Source: Burkholderiales bacterium
GTDB taxonomy: Bacteria > Pseudomonadota > Gammaproteobacteria > Burkholderiales > Burkholderiaceae_B
Reading direction: 5' to 3'
Assembly (NCBI GenBank): GCA_021300475.1
Contig: JAJTDO010000004.1
Span: 1-47,796 of the forward strand
DNA: 47,796 nucleotides
The notes beneath the pieces were generated by a model. It saw nothing but the letters and a program-made list of their open reading frames with translations, had not been told where the DNA came from and ran no database searches. Position 1 is the stretch's first letter. The number at the start of each line of letters is the position of its first letter. The position numbers and the translations under genes were made by a program. Shown here one piece after another: positions 23,469 through 32,383 of the stretch.

Positions 23469-23813
23469 TCAGACCGCCGCCACCAACACAATTTCAATCT
23501 TGTACTTTGGGTTGGCCAGTCGCGCTTGCACACACGCACGCACGGGGGCGGTACCTGCCACCAACCAGTTGTCCCAAACAGCGTTCATTGCATCGTAGTC
23601 GTTCATGTCGGCCAAATACAAAGTGACCTGCAACAAGCGGGTTTTATCGCTGCCGGCTTGCTTTAGCAAACGCTCAGTGCTGTCGAGCAAATTTTTTGTT
23701 TGCGCCGTGATGTCTTCATCCGGATTGGAAGGCACCTCAACAATGTACGCGGTGCCTTGGTGCACCACGGCGTCAGAGTAGCGTTGTGTAGTACCAAAAC
23801 GCTGAATTGTCAT
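23469..23813 (-). CDS. RidA/YjgF-family protein
   Basis: About 114 residues from ATG 23813. It shows the family pattern: RYSDAVVHQGTAYIVEVPSN, then LLDSTERLLKQAGSDKTRLL and PVRACVQARLANPKYKIEI, including the Arg that binds the carboxylate of enamine/imine substrates. RidA proteins hydrolyse reactive 2-aminoacrylate-type intermediates. The start overlaps the stop of the gene at 23810-24934 by 4 nt (ATGA). Confidence 0.85.
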   Translation of the reverse strand: MTIQRFGTTQRYSDAVVHQGTAYIVEVPSNPDEDITAQTKNLLDSTERLLKQAGSDKTRLLQVTLYLADMNDYDAMNAVWDNWLVAGTAPVRACVQARLANPKYKIEIVLVAAV

Positions 23814-24934
23814 TGTGCCACCGTACTCTCTTCTGTCATTGAACATTCGCCCGCACCCGGTTCATGGCTGCAGCGCACACGCTTTAACACCGTCATCATC
23901 GCAGGGTGGTAGACACCTTCCTTGGTGAGTTGTATACGTGCTTCGCGCATCATACCGAAGTATTTTTTTTGTTCTTCCGGGGTGAGGTCCATCCAGTATT
24001 TTGCAGGTACCTGGCCTTCCACCTTTTCTATCATCTGAATTGCCAGATCAACAAACTGAACGCCGAATTTGCGCAACTTCATCATTCGTTCGTCCAGGTC
24101 TGGCACCTCTTTTTCAATGCGGGTGCGGTTCATTATTACCGAGCCTGTGAGGTTCACCAGCGGCAGCCTGAAAATACCGCCTTTCTCCCCCATGCCCTTG
24201 TAAAGCTCCAAGGGGCCGAAGGCAATGGCGGGTGCGGCAATAATATCTACGGCTCGGTTGTTGAATTTTGTGTGGAAGTTGGTGATGTCGCTGGCCACCG
24301 GTTGCGCGCCCAACTGCTGCACCATGCGCGCCTGACTTTTGTCCCAGTCCATGACAGCCACACGCTTGCCGGCGGCTTTTTCAATGGAGCTGATGGCCTT
24401 GTCGTTGACCATCACATAAGCTGCGCCCAGCGGGCCCATGCCCACCACCTGGTATTGGTTGTGTATGGATCTGGGGTAGAGCTTTTCACTGCCCATCAGC
24501 GCTTGCATCAGCGTTCGCATCTGCTTGTAGTTTTGCACGCCGCCCACTGCGTCTGCACTGCCCATGAAGGGGTTGAAAGTGCGTGCGCGCAGGGTGGTGA
24601 TACCCACGGCCTCACATTGCCCGATGGTAAAGGAATTGGCGGCCACGCCTTCATTGGTGAACACCTGAATATCTGTGAACAGATTCCAGCGCTGCGCAGC
24701 AATGGAAAGGTCTTTGGCCAAATTGTAGACAGGCCCCACTTTGCCCAGCGGATCAAACAGACAAACCTTCACATGCAGGGGTTTGTCCAGGGGCTTGACC
24801 TCTTTCATCAGTTGCTCGGCAAACTGCGTGGTGTCTCCGAAACTTTGGGCCTGCAGGTTTGCACCGCCCGAAAGCAGCGCAAAGGCTGCTGCCAGACTTT
24901 TAAGTGCTTGAATGCCGACTGTTTTTTTTCGCAA
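23810..24934 (-). CDS. Putative solute-binding protein, AdeT1/2-like
   Basis: A 374-residue periplasmic protein. The signal peptide is about 1-30 (ending GANLQAQ). The start is TTG 24934, supported by GGGAG 7 nt upstream. The body reads like TRAP/DctP-related binding proteins, with VCLFDPLGKVGPVYNLAKDL, GAAYVMVNDKAISSIEKAAG and MDWDKSQARMVQQLGA. It seems closest to the family represented by the AdeT1/AdeT2 proteins. No membrane partner genes are adjacent. The C-terminal roughly 20 residues carry two Cys. Its downstream coupling to ridA is unusual. Ligand unknown. Confidence 0.6.
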   Translation of the reverse strand: MRKKTVGIQALKSLAAAFALLSGGANLQAQSFGDTTQFAEQLMKEVKPLDKPLHVKVCLFDPLGKVGPVYNLAKDLSIAAQRWNLFTDIQVFTNEGVAANSFTIGQCEAVGITTLRARTFNPFMGSADAVGGVQNYKQMRTLMQALMGSEKLYPRSIHNQYQVVGMGPLGAAYVMVNDKAISSIEKAAGKRVAVMDWDKSQARMVQQLGAQPVASDITNFHTKFNNRAVDIIAAPAIAFGPLELYKGMGEKGGIFRLPLVNLTGSVIMNRTRIEKEVPDLDERMMKLRKFGVQFVDLAIQMIEKVEGQVPAKYWMDLTPEEQKKYFGMMREARIQLTKEGVYHPAMMTVLKRVRCSHEPGAGECSMTEESTVAQ

Positions 24935-25043
24935 AATCGGGCTCCCTAGGGAAGGTGTCTTTTGGTGCCCAAGAGTTTATCCCGCATGGGGGGTTTGGTA
25001 TAGTTTGTGAAAGTAAATCATTGCCCAAGCGGCAACTGGAACA

Positions 25044-25073
25044 CGCCCCCTTCAAGCGCTGTCGAAGGGGGCG
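25044..25073. terminator. Strong intergenic hairpin
   Basis: CGCCCCCTTC / GAAGGGGGCG is a perfect 10-bp stem with a 10-nt loop. No T-tract follows on either strand. It lies 28 nt past the end of the gamma-carbonic-anhydrase gene, so it probably stabilises or helps terminate that transcript. Confidence 0.5.
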
Positions 25074-25100
25074 CTGGCAAGCCAACGCCCCAATCACATT

Positions 25101-25661
25101 TCACAACTCGTTTTGAATGTTCTTGTAACCCAACACCAGACTGTTGTTGGTCAGTGCCACATCTTCAGAAAATGCAGAGGCTTGGGCAGACACTTTCGGA
25201 ATGGAGGTCAGGTCTGTGGCCGGCCCAATTCTTTCCGTTGAGGGGACATAAAATTCGGAGGGTAAACTGACACCGTCTACCACTGCGTTGTGGCGAACCA
25301 CCGCTTTGTCGCCTACCGTGCAATTAAACAGTACGCTGTTGAAGCCGATAAAAACATCGTGCCCGACCGTGCAGGGCCCGTGAACAATGGCGCGGTGCGC
25401 AATGGAGGTTCTTTCACCAATGGTGACTGCAGCGCCCGATTTTGAGTGAATCACCACGCCATCTTGAATGTTGGAGTTTGCCCCGATAATAATGGGTTCC
25501 ATGTCACCGTTGGCGTCCACTTCATCTGCGCGAATAACGGCATAAGGCCCGACAAACACGTTTTCATGAACAATCACCAAACCACAGAGTATGGCGGTGG
25601 GATCTACAAAAGAGCTTTCATGCACAACAGGATAGTCGCCGCGCGGATTTTTTCTGATCAT
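25101..25661 (-). CDS. Gamma-carbonic-anhydrase-like hexapeptide-repeat protein
   Basis: A 186-residue left-handed beta-helix protein. Repeats such as SNIQDGVVIH, GERTSIAHRAIVHG and VGHDVFIGFNSVLFN carry His residues in the positions that hold the metal in gamma-carbonic anhydrases (Cam/CcmM type). The C-terminal tail is a short helix. The active-site Glu of Cam is not obvious, so it could be an acyltransferase-like homologue. It is 41 nt downstream of pstB on the same strand and may be transcribed with the pst operon. Confidence 0.75.
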   Translation of the reverse strand: MIRKNPRGDYPVVHESSFVDPTAILCGLVIVHENVFVGPYAVIRADEVDANGDMEPIIIGANSNIQDGVVIHSKSGAAVTIGERTSIAHRAIVHGPCTVGHDVFIGFNSVLFNCTVGDKAVVRHNAVVDGVSLPSEFYVPSTERIGPATDLTSIPKVSAQASAFSEDVALTNNSLVLGYKNIQNEL

Positions 25662-25702
25662 GGTGTTTTTTTACTGTTCTTTTTTGACTGAGGGTTAAAA
25701 AA

Positions 25703-26497
25703 TCAACCGAAACGGCCGGTGATGTAATCTTCAGTTTCCTGGCGTTTCGGTTTGATGAAGATTTCGTCGGTTTTGCCAAATTCAATGAGTTCACCCAAAT
25801 ACATGTAGGCCGTGAAATCAGAGACGCGTGCGGCTTGCTGCATGTTGTGGGTCACAATCACAATGGTGTAGTCACTCATCAGTTCGCTGATGAGTTCTTC
25901 AATTTTTGCCGTTGAAATCGGGTCGAGTGCCGAGGTGGGTTCGTCAAGCAGCAAAATGGAGGGTTTTACCGCCACGCCGCGCGCGATGCACAAGCGTTGT
26001 TGCTGGCCGCCCGACAAAGACAAACCACTCTGGTTGAGCTTGTCTTTGACTTCATTCCAGAGCGCGGCTTTTTTCAAGGCCCATTCCACACGTTCATCCA
26101 TGGCGGCGCGCGAAAGCTTTTCATAGAGGCGGACACCAAACGCGATGTTCTCGTAGATGGACATCGGGAAAGGTGTGGGCTTTTGGAACACCATGCCGAT
26201 TCTTGAGCGTAACAGGTTCAAGTCCTGGTTGGCATCAAGAATGTTGTCGCCATAAAAGTTGATTTCACCCTCAGCCCTTTGACCGGGGTAGAGGTCGTAC
26301 ATGCGGTTGATGGAACGCAGCAGTGTTGATTTTCCGCAACCGGAGGGACCGATGAACGCAGTCACCTTGCGTTCCTGAATTTCCATGTTGATGTTTTTCA
26401 AACCTTGGAAAGAACCGTAGAAGAAGTTCAGGTTGCGAATTTCCAGCGCATTTTTTTGCGCTTGAGTGGGTGCCTTCTGGACCGTTTCTAAGCTCAC
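25703..26497 (-). CDS. pstB: PstB, phosphate ABC transporter ATPase
   Basis: A 264-residue ATPase. It has Walker [10 protein letters not shown], signature LSGGQQQR, Walker [14 protein letters not shown] and the switch His in [13 protein letters not shown]. The [14 protein letters not shown] start and the C-terminal [11 protein letters not shown] are specific to PstB. The start is GTG 26497 with AAGGAGA 6 nt upstream. It energises uptake of phosphate with PstC and PstA. Confidence 0.95.
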   Translation of the reverse strand: MSLETVQKAPTQAQKNALEIRNLNFFYGSFQGLKNINMEIQERKVTAFIGPSGCGKSTLLRSINRMYDLYPGQRAEGEINFYGDNILDANQDLNLLRSRIGMVFQKPTPFPMSIYENIAFGVRLYEKLSRAAMDERVEWALKKAALWNEVKDKLNQSGLSLSGGQQQRLCIARGVAVKPSILLLDEPTSALDPISTAKIEELISELMSDYTIVIVTHNMQQAARVSDFTAYMYLGELIEFGKTDEIFIKPKRQETEDYITGRFG

Positions 26498-26585
26498 GGT
26501 GTCTCCTTGTTAATTGCCTGCGATGTGTTTGCGTGTAAATTTGCCAGCGCGGATTTTGAATCTTTTTTCAGTGTTGTCATGGCGC

Positions 26586-27452
26586 TTAGGTCTTGACCCG
26601 GTCGCGGAACACAACACGCGCCAGAATATTGAGACCCAGCACGGTGAAAGTGATGAGCAGTGCGCCACCCCAGGCCAGTTCCACCCAGTTGTCGTAGGGA
26701 CTCATGGCGAATTGGTAGATCACCACGGGCAGATTGGCCATGGGCGCGTTCATGTTCAATGAGAAAAACTGGTTGTTCAATGCCGTGAACAGCAAGGGGG
26801 CGGTTTCACCACTGACCCGCGCCAATGCCAGCAGCAGACCGGTCATAACGCCGCTTTGCGCCGCCCTGAGCGTAATCATAAAGGCCACTTTCCACTTTGG
26901 CGCACCCAAGGCGTAGGCGGCTTCCCGCAAACTGCCGGGCACCAGACGCAACATGTTTTCAGTGGTTCGAACCACCACAGGAATGGCAATCAAGGCCAGC
27001 GCCACTGTGCCTGCCCACGCAGAAAAGTGCTTGAACTGCGCCACCATGATGGCATACACAAACAGACCGATAACGATGGACGGGGCAGACAGCATGATGT
27101 CGGTTACAAAACGGGTGACTGACGCTACACGGCTGCGGTCTCCATATTCGGAGAGGTAAACGCCGGCCAGCACCCCCACCGGTGTGCTGATCAGCGTACA
27201 GCAACCGACCAGCAGCAAACTGCCCACAATGGCGTTGGCCAGGCCGCCACCTTCAGAGCCGGGTGCCGGTGTGCTGGCAATGAACAGGGAAATATCGATG
27301 GCGGAAAAGCCCTTGTAGAGCAGAACGCCAAGTATCCACATCAGGAACATCATGCCGATGCCCATGGTGCAAGTCGACAGCAACAGTCCGATTGCGTTGG
27401 CTCTTTTCCTGCGTTTAAAGATGGAGGGGTCGATGTTTTCGAAGGCGCTCAT
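26586..27452 (-). CDS. pstA: PstA, phosphate ABC transporter permease
   Basis: A 288-residue inner-membrane protein with six predicted helices. It includes the permease loop [20 protein letters not shown] and a conserved [13 protein letters not shown]. The start at 27452 overlaps the pstC stop (ATGA); a longer reading frame from 27494 lies within pstC and is unlikely. The gap to pstB is 88 nt. Confidence 0.94.
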   Translation of the reverse strand: MSAFENIDPSIFKRRKRANAIGLLLSTCTMGIGMMFLMWILGVLLYKGFSAIDISLFIASTPAPGSEGGGLANAIVGSLLLVGCCTLISTPVGVLAGVYLSEYGDRSRVASVTRFVTDIMLSAPSIVIGLFVYAIMVAQFKHFSAWAGTVALALIAIPVVVRTTENMLRLVPGSLREAAYALGAPKWKVAFMITLRAAQSGVMTGLLLALARVSGETAPLLFTALNNQFFSLNMNAPMANLPVVIYQFAMSPYDNWVELAWGGALLITFTVLGLNILARVVFRDRVKT

Positions 27453-28438
27453 GTTTTCAATCCTTGGCTTTTTTCCATTCGGCTCAGCATCCATTTGGCC
27501 AGCGCCAACACCACAAAGGTGATGATGAAAAGCGCCAGACCCAACGCAAACAGCGACGAGAAGTGGGGGCCGACTTCGGCTTCACCAAACTCGTTGGCCA
27601 GCGTTGAGGCAATTGAATTGCCGGGGGAAAACAGGGAGGGTGACAAACGGTGCGCATTACCGATGACGAAGGTTACCGCCATGGTTTCGCCCAGTGCACG
27701 GCCCAAGCCCAACATGATGCCGCCAATAACGCCTGTCTTGGTGTAAGGCAAAACAATTTTTCTCACCACTTCCCAAGTGGTGCAACCTATACCGTAAGCT
27801 GACTCTTTGAGAACGGGTGGCACAATTTCAAAGACGTCGCGCATTACCGAGGCAATGAACGGCAGAATCATCATGGCCAGAATCAGGCTGGCACATAAAA
27901 TTCCAATGCCGTTGAATGCACCGGTGAACAGCATTTTGACGCCGGGAATGTGCCCGAAGGTTGCGGCCAGCGCTGGTTGTATATATTCGGCAAACAGCGG
28001 GGCAAAAATAAACAGGCCAAACATGCCGTAAATAATGGAGGGGACGGCGGCAAGAAGCTCCACGGCGGTGCCCAAGGGGCGGCGCAAGGGCATGGGGCAA
28101 AGTTCGGTTAGAAACACGGCGATGCCGAAACTCAGTGGCACGGCAATGAGCAGCGCAATGAAGGAGGTGACCAAGGTACCGTAAATGGCGATCAATCCGC
28201 CAAACTCTCCGTTGATGATGTCCCATTCAGCGCGAAAGAAGAAGCCGGGGCCAAAGGCCTTGAGTGCCGGCCATGCATTGGCCACCAAAGAAATGATGAT
28301 GCCTAGCAGGGCAATCAGGACAATCAAGGCAAAAAACTGGGTGATTCGATGAAACAGAAAGTCTTGAATGCGCTGGATTTTAGCAATTCGGAAAGCCTGA
28401 GGTGTTGGCGTTTCAGGGCAGTGAGGCAATTCAGTCAT
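27449..28438 (-). CDS. pstC: PstC, phosphate ABC transporter permease
   Basis: A 329-residue permease with six helices, the EEA-type loop [20 protein letters not shown] and the [13 protein letters not shown] stretch common to PstC. A roughly 25-residue N-terminal extension carries two Cys-free charged stretches. It is separated from pstS by a stable hairpin and overlaps pstA. Confidence 0.94.
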   Translation of the reverse strand: MTELPHCPETPTPQAFRIAKIQRIQDFLFHRITQFFALIVLIALLGIIISLVANAWPALKAFGPGFFFRAEWDIINGEFGGLIAIYGTLVTSFIALLIAVPLSFGIAVFLTELCPMPLRRPLGTAVELLAAVPSIIYGMFGLFIFAPLFAEYIQPALAATFGHIPGVKMLFTGAFNGIGILCASLILAMMILPFIASVMRDVFEIVPPVLKESAYGIGCTTWEVVRKIVLPYTKTGVIGGIMLGLGRALGETMAVTFVIGNAHRLSPSLFSPGNSIASTLANEFGEAEVGPHFSSLFALGLALFIITFVVLALAKWMLSRMEKSQGLKT

Positions 28439-28459
28439 GTGTTTGGCTCATTAAAGTTT

Positions 28460-28488
28460 AAACAACCCTCGGGCTGCGAGGGTTGTTT
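28460..28488 (-). terminator. pstS-pstC intercistronic hairpin
   Basis: A perfect 12-bp stem (AAACAACCCTCG / CGAGGGTTGTTT) with a 5-nt loop lies between pstS and pstC, reading with T residues on either strand. It would reduce permease transcripts relative to the binding protein. Confidence 0.8.
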
Positions 28489-28542
28489 CGGGGCTCATCA
28501 GACCAAGACCTGCGCATGTTGCTTTCAAGCCTTGCGAGCGTT

Positions 28543-29574
28543 TTACTGTGTAACCACTTTTGTCCAGACATTCTTGCGGATGAAGTCTGTTGTTTTTTCT
28601 GGCATTGGCACGTAATCGAGGTCTTCCGCCATTTTCCTGCCTTCCTTGAAGGCAAAGTCGAAGAACTTGATAACCTCGGCTGCGTTGTTTTTGTTTTCAG
28701 GCTTCTTATAGAGAAGAATGAAAGACGCACCGGTGATGGGCCATGATTTCGCGCCAGGGGCATTGGTAATGAAGGTGCCCATGCCGGGTACTTTGGACCA
28801 ATCTGTGCCTGCTGCAGCGGCAGCAAATGTAAGGTCATCGGGTTCTACAAAATTGCCATCGGCGTTTTTCATTGTGACGAAGGTCATTTTATTTTTCTTG
28901 GCATAAGCGTATTCCACGTAACCAATTGAATTTTTGACCCGTGTGACGTTAGCAGCCACACCCTCATTGCCTTTTCCGCCCACTGAGGACGCTGCCGGCC
29001 ACTTCACTGCAGCACCTGCACCCACGCCTGTTTTCCATGCTTCACTGGTTTTCGCCAGGTAGTCAGTAAAAATGGCGGTGGTGCCTGAGCCGTCAGCGCG
29101 GTGCACAACCGTGATGTCGCCAGAAGGGAATTTTACATTCGGATTCAGCAAAGCGATGCGCTTGTCACTCCAGTTGGTGATGGTGCCCTGAAAAATGTCA
29201 GCCAGTATGCTGCCATCTAGCTTCATTTCACCGGGCTTGATACCTTCCACGTGAATTACCGGCACCACACCGCCAATAATGGCCGGAAACTGAATCAAAC
29301 CGTCTGCTTCAAGGTCATCAAACTTCACCGGATTGTCGGTCGCGCCGAAATCAACGGTTTTAGCCTTGATCTGCTTCACACCACCGGAAGAACCGATGGA
29401 TTGGTAATTGAGGCTGGAGCCTGTTTTTGCCTTGTAGGCTTCTGCCCATTTTGCGTAAATTGGGTAGGGAAACGTGGCGCCTGCGCCGGTCATGTCAGCC
29501 GCGTGGGCGACAGAGGTGGCTGCAATGGCAGCAAAACACACAGCGGCACTGGCCAATTTCATCATCGAAGTCAT
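28543..29574 (-). CDS. pstS: PstS, phosphate-binding periplasmic protein
   Basis: A 343-residue secreted protein. The signal peptide ends ATSVAHA. Phosphate-binding motifs are clear: GAGATFPYPIYAKWAEAY at the mature N-terminus, SIGSSGGVKQI, DFGATDNP and the HRADGSGTT loop. The start has AGAGGA about 7 nt upstream. It leads the pst operon behind a Pho-box candidate. Confidence 0.96.
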   Translation of the reverse strand: MTSMMKLASAAVCFAAIAATSVAHAADMTGAGATFPYPIYAKWAEAYKAKTGSSLNYQSIGSSGGVKQIKAKTVDFGATDNPVKFDDLEADGLIQFPAIIGGVVPVIHVEGIKPGEMKLDGSILADIFQGTITNWSDKRIALLNPNVKFPSGDITVVHRADGSGTTAIFTDYLAKTSEAWKTGVGAGAAVKWPAASSVGGKGNEGVAANVTRVKNSIGYVEYAYAKKNKMTFVTMKNADGNFVEPDDLTFAAAAAGTDWSKVPGMGTFITNAPGAKSWPITGASFILLYKKPENKNNAAEVIKFFDFAFKEGRKMAEDLDYVPMPEKTTDFIRKNVWTKVVTQ

Positions 29575-29633
29575 TAAACAATCCTCTTTAAAAATGCTTC
29601 ACTGAAGCAATGACCGCATCATACGAGCAAAAT

Positions 29634-29651
29634 ATTACAGGTTTATGACCA
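29634..29651 (-). promoter_or_regulatory. Pho-box candidate upstream of pstS
   Basis: On the minus strand, TGGTCATAAACCTGTAAT aligns with two 7-nt PhoB half-sites separated by AAAC (CTGTCAT consensus; 5 of 7 and 6 of 7 matches). It is about 60-77 nt upstream of pstS. The whole 319-nt gene-free stretch 29575-29893 holds this site, the palindrome at 29805-29818 and presumably the czc promoter. Nothing else is recognised there. Confidence 0.65.
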
Positions 29652-29804
29652 AAAATAATGAGTGAGAGCGCGTCGCAAGGTCAAATTTTTGGAACGAATG
29701 TTGAACTCGCGCAGTTCTCGGCCCAATAGTGGGGGCGGGTTTGCCCGTTATCCGCTTTTTAATAGCAAGTGTTGGACAGTGAGCCGAAAACACTTCTGTT
29801 TTAT

Positions 29805-29818
29805 TGAACAATCGTTCA
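29805..29818. promoter_or_regulatory. Palindromic operator candidate upstream of the efflux operon
   Basis: TGAACAATCGTTCA has perfect TGAAC/GTTCA arms. It lies 76 nt upstream of the chosen start of the TolC-like gene. No metal-responsive regulator gene is adjacent, so the binding protein is unknown. Confidence 0.35.
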
Positions 29819-29893
29819 TTTTTATGTTTGTTTATTTTGCTGCGTTGGATTGCTACACTCTCGAGTCACCTAATAAAACTATTCCCCATTCAG

Positions 29894-31195
29894 ATGATAT
29901 TTCATTCACGGATTGCTTTAATACTAGGTGCTTGCCTGACCTTGGGCGCAAATGCCCACGCGGCGGACGCACCGGCCACCGAAAATAAACCACAAGCGGG
30001 GTCTTATGCCACCCTTGAAGGTTTGCAACAAACGGCACTGGAATACAGCCCCTTGATCGGTGCTGAAAGGTTGTCCGTTTCTGCGGCTCAGGCCAGGCAA
30101 CTGATAGCACGTGCCTATCCAAACCCCAACCTTGAGGCCTTAAGCGGTAACTCCAGACTAAGACCTTCGGGTGCAGACAACGGGCGGGCCCGTGAATACA
30201 CCGTTACACAGCCCCTTGAATGGCCGGATGCCCGTTCCGCCCGGATTGCCTCTGCCGATGCATCGCTTGATGCAACCCAATTCGGCACTGCATTGCTGAT
30301 CAACGATGTGTTGTCCGGCGTCCGGTTGCGTGCCTTTGAATGGATGATCCGTCAGGAAGAAATCAGGAACCTGCAAGACTCGCTGCAGTTGCTTGAGCAA
30401 ATGCGTCAACGTGTTTTTGTCCGTGTGGACACCGGGGAGGCTGCGAAATCCGACTTGATCCGCGCCGATGCTGAATTGCTGAGCATGCGGGCCAAGCTGA
30501 GCGCTGCCCGTGCCAATGCGAATTCCGTGCGTCTCTTGCTCAGTGAAGTGGTGGGAACGCCGTTACCGGACGATCTGACCATTCAGACCCCTGCCCGCAT
30601 GAAAGCAGACATGGGTGAGGCATTGCAAAAACTCAAGACACTGGAAGACACCAACCCTGAGTTAAAACAACGCAGGCGTGAAGTGGCAGCGAGCCGCTTG
30701 CGCTATGACGAGCAAGTGGCCTTGCGCAAACCCACGGTAAGGTTGCAGGCCAAGCGACAGACCGAACTTGATCAATCTTTGAACCAGTTGGGCTTTGCGA
30801 TCGATGTACCGATTTTTGACCGGCGAACCGGTCAGGTTCGGCAGGCAAAGGCCGAGGCAGACAAATCGGAGTTGATGCTGCAGGCCAGACGCCATGCGCT
30901 CACGCAACAAGCCAGTTCAGCCTATGCAAGGCTGGAAGCCGCACAGCGGCAGGTGGAGGCCTTGGAAACCGGGGTATTGAAACAGGCGCAGGCGGCCTTG
31001 GCCGTTGCAGAAGCGGCTTACCGGTATGGTGAACGCGGCATTCTGGACACCCTGGACGCCCAGCGCGTGTTGCGTGCTGTTTTGGCCGATCTTGCGCAGG
31101 CCCGGCTTGAAGCGCTGACCTCTTCAACAGAGTTGGACCGTCTGGCGGGTGTCTACGCCAACGCCTATCTCGCATTCCCCACAGACAAAGAATAA
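29894..31195 (+). CDS. CzcC-like outer-membrane factor (TolC family)
   Basis: About 433 residues from ATG 29894, chosen because a good signal peptide follows (IALILGACLTLGANAHA). Upstream in-frame starts would add 30 residues of unlikely sequence. The protein is largely helical with the two repeated OEP regions (LEGLQQTALEYSPLIGAERL; VSAAQARQLIARAYPNPNLE) and a second copy with PIFDRRTGQVRQAKAEADKS. It would form the outer-membrane channel of a tripartite RND efflux pump with the next two genes. Confidence 0.88.
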   Translation: MIFHSRIALILGACLTLGANAHAADAPATENKPQAGSYATLEGLQQTALEYSPLIGAERLSVSAAQARQLIARAYPNPNLEALSGNSRLRPSGADNGRAREYTVTQPLEWPDARSARIASADASLDATQFGTALLINDVLSGVRLRAFEWMIRQEEIRNLQDSLQLLEQMRQRVFVRVDTGEAAKSDLIRADAELLSMRAKLSAARANANSVRLLLSEVVGTPLPDDLTIQTPARMKADMGEALQKLKTLEDTNPELKQRRREVAASRLRYDEQVALRKPTVRLQAKRQTELDQSLNQLGFAIDVPIFDRRTGQVRQAKAEADKSELMLQARRHALTQQASSAYARLEAAQRQVEALETGVLKQAQAALAVAEAAYRYGERGILDTLDAQRVLRAVLADLAQARLEALTSSTELDRLAGVYANAYLAFPTDKE

Positions 31196-31204
31196 AGAAA
31201 CCCT

Positions 31205-32380
31205 ATGAAATCTCTGGAAAATTCAAATATGAAGCTGTTCTGTGCCGCATTGATTGGTTCTTTAATTCTGGCGGGTTGTGGCAAAGGCAAAGAGCCGGCT
31301 GCAGTCGCTCCGACGCCCCAGCAAAGTGCCGCCCCTACCGATGCTTTAACGGTGACTTTGCCCGAGTCTATGGCTGCGCGTGTCAAGGTTGGCAAGCCTG
31401 AAGTCAGGGAAATTGCTCAAACACTGCGAGTGCCAGGCCGAATTGAGGTGGATGAACGCAGGCTTTCTCAAGTGGGTTCCAGCATCGCTGGCCGGGTTAC
31501 AGAGGTGTTTGTGAATGTGGGTGATGCAGTCACCCCCGGCAAGGCGCTGGCGATGATGTCCAGCCCGGAGCTGACAAATGCGCAGCTGTCGTTTTTGCGC
31601 GCCTCCTCAACTGCGACCTTGGCTGATAAAACATTCGAACGTGCCCGCCTGTTGTTCGCCGCCGACGTCATCGGTAAAGCCGAGCTGCAGCGACGTGAAG
31701 CCGAGCAAAAAGTGGCCCAGGCAGAATTTCATGCCGCGCAAGACCAACTCAGATTGTTGGGCATGGGCCCGCAGGATGTGGCCCGCCTGCGCATTGATGG
31801 TGACATCAAAAGCGCAGTTCCCATTACCGCACAGCGGGCAGGTGTTGTCATTGAGCGCAAAGTGACGCAAGGGCAGGTTGTACAGCCGGCCGACCAACTG
31901 TTTACGGTGGCTGACCTGAGCGCCGTTTGGGCGGTGGGTGGCGTACCTGAGCGCGCTGCCCGTTCTGTGGCGGTGAATCAGTTGGTGGATGTGGAGGTTG
32001 TTGCCGTGGGTAAAGTGATCCCGGGTCGTATTGTGTTTGTGAGCGACACCATTTCACCCGACGCGAGAACCGTAACCGTGCGCACGGAGGTAAAAAACCC
32101 CGATCGAACCTTGAAACCAGCCATGCTTGCCACGCTTGAAATAAGCCGCGCCGCTGAGGAAAAACTGACGGTGCCCAGCACGGCTGTTGTCCGTCACAGC
32201 GACAAAGACCATGTGTTCATGGCCAAATCCGGCAACAAATTTACCTTGGTGCCGGTTGATCTGGACGTGGAAATCGACGGTGTCCGCCCAGTTCTGAAGG
32301 GCTTGAGTGCAGAAGACACCATCGTGCTTGACGGTGCGTTTCATTTGAACAATGAACGCAAGCGCGCAGGACAGGAGTAA
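31205..32380 (+). CDS. CzcB-like periplasmic adaptor (membrane fusion protein)
   Basis: A 391-residue lipoprotein adaptor. The signal and lipobox are LIGSLILAGCGKG. It carries a barrel-sandwich/biotinyl-lipoyl region (SSIAGRVTEVFVNVGDAVTP), a helical hairpin, then IERKVTQGQVVQPADQLFTV and the beta-barrel and membrane-proximal domains. It bridges the inner-membrane pump and the outer-membrane channel. No His-rich metal-binding N-terminus of the CzcB type is seen. It is 9 nt downstream of the TolC-like gene and 3 nt before the pump. Confidence 0.88.
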   Translation: MKSLENSNMKLFCAALIGSLILAGCGKGKEPAAVAPTPQQSAAPTDALTVTLPESMAARVKVGKPEVREIAQTLRVPGRIEVDERRLSQVGSSIAGRVTEVFVNVGDAVTPGKALAMMSSPELTNAQLSFLRASSTATLADKTFERARLLFAADVIGKAELQRREAEQKVAQAEFHAAQDQLRLLGMGPQDVARLRIDGDIKSAVPITAQRAGVVIERKVTQGQVVQPADQLFTVADLSAVWAVGGVPERAARSVAVNQLVDVEVVAVGKVIPGRIVFVSDTISPDARTVTVRTEVKNPDRTLKPAMLATLEISRAAEEKLTVPSTAVVRHSDKDHVFMAKSGNKFTLVPVDLDVEIDGVRPVLKGLSAEDTIVLDGAFHLNNERKRAGQE

Positions 32381-32383
32381 ACC

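Noticed and set aside
23906-24949. Long plus-strand open frame (347 codons) opposite the binding-protein gene
   Set aside because: It is His-rich shadow sequence of the minus-strand gene, which has a signal peptide and a ribosome site.
25044-25073. The strong hairpin as a riboswitch
   Set aside because: It lies past the stop of the gene at 25101-25661, and it is a simple stem with no further conserved structure.
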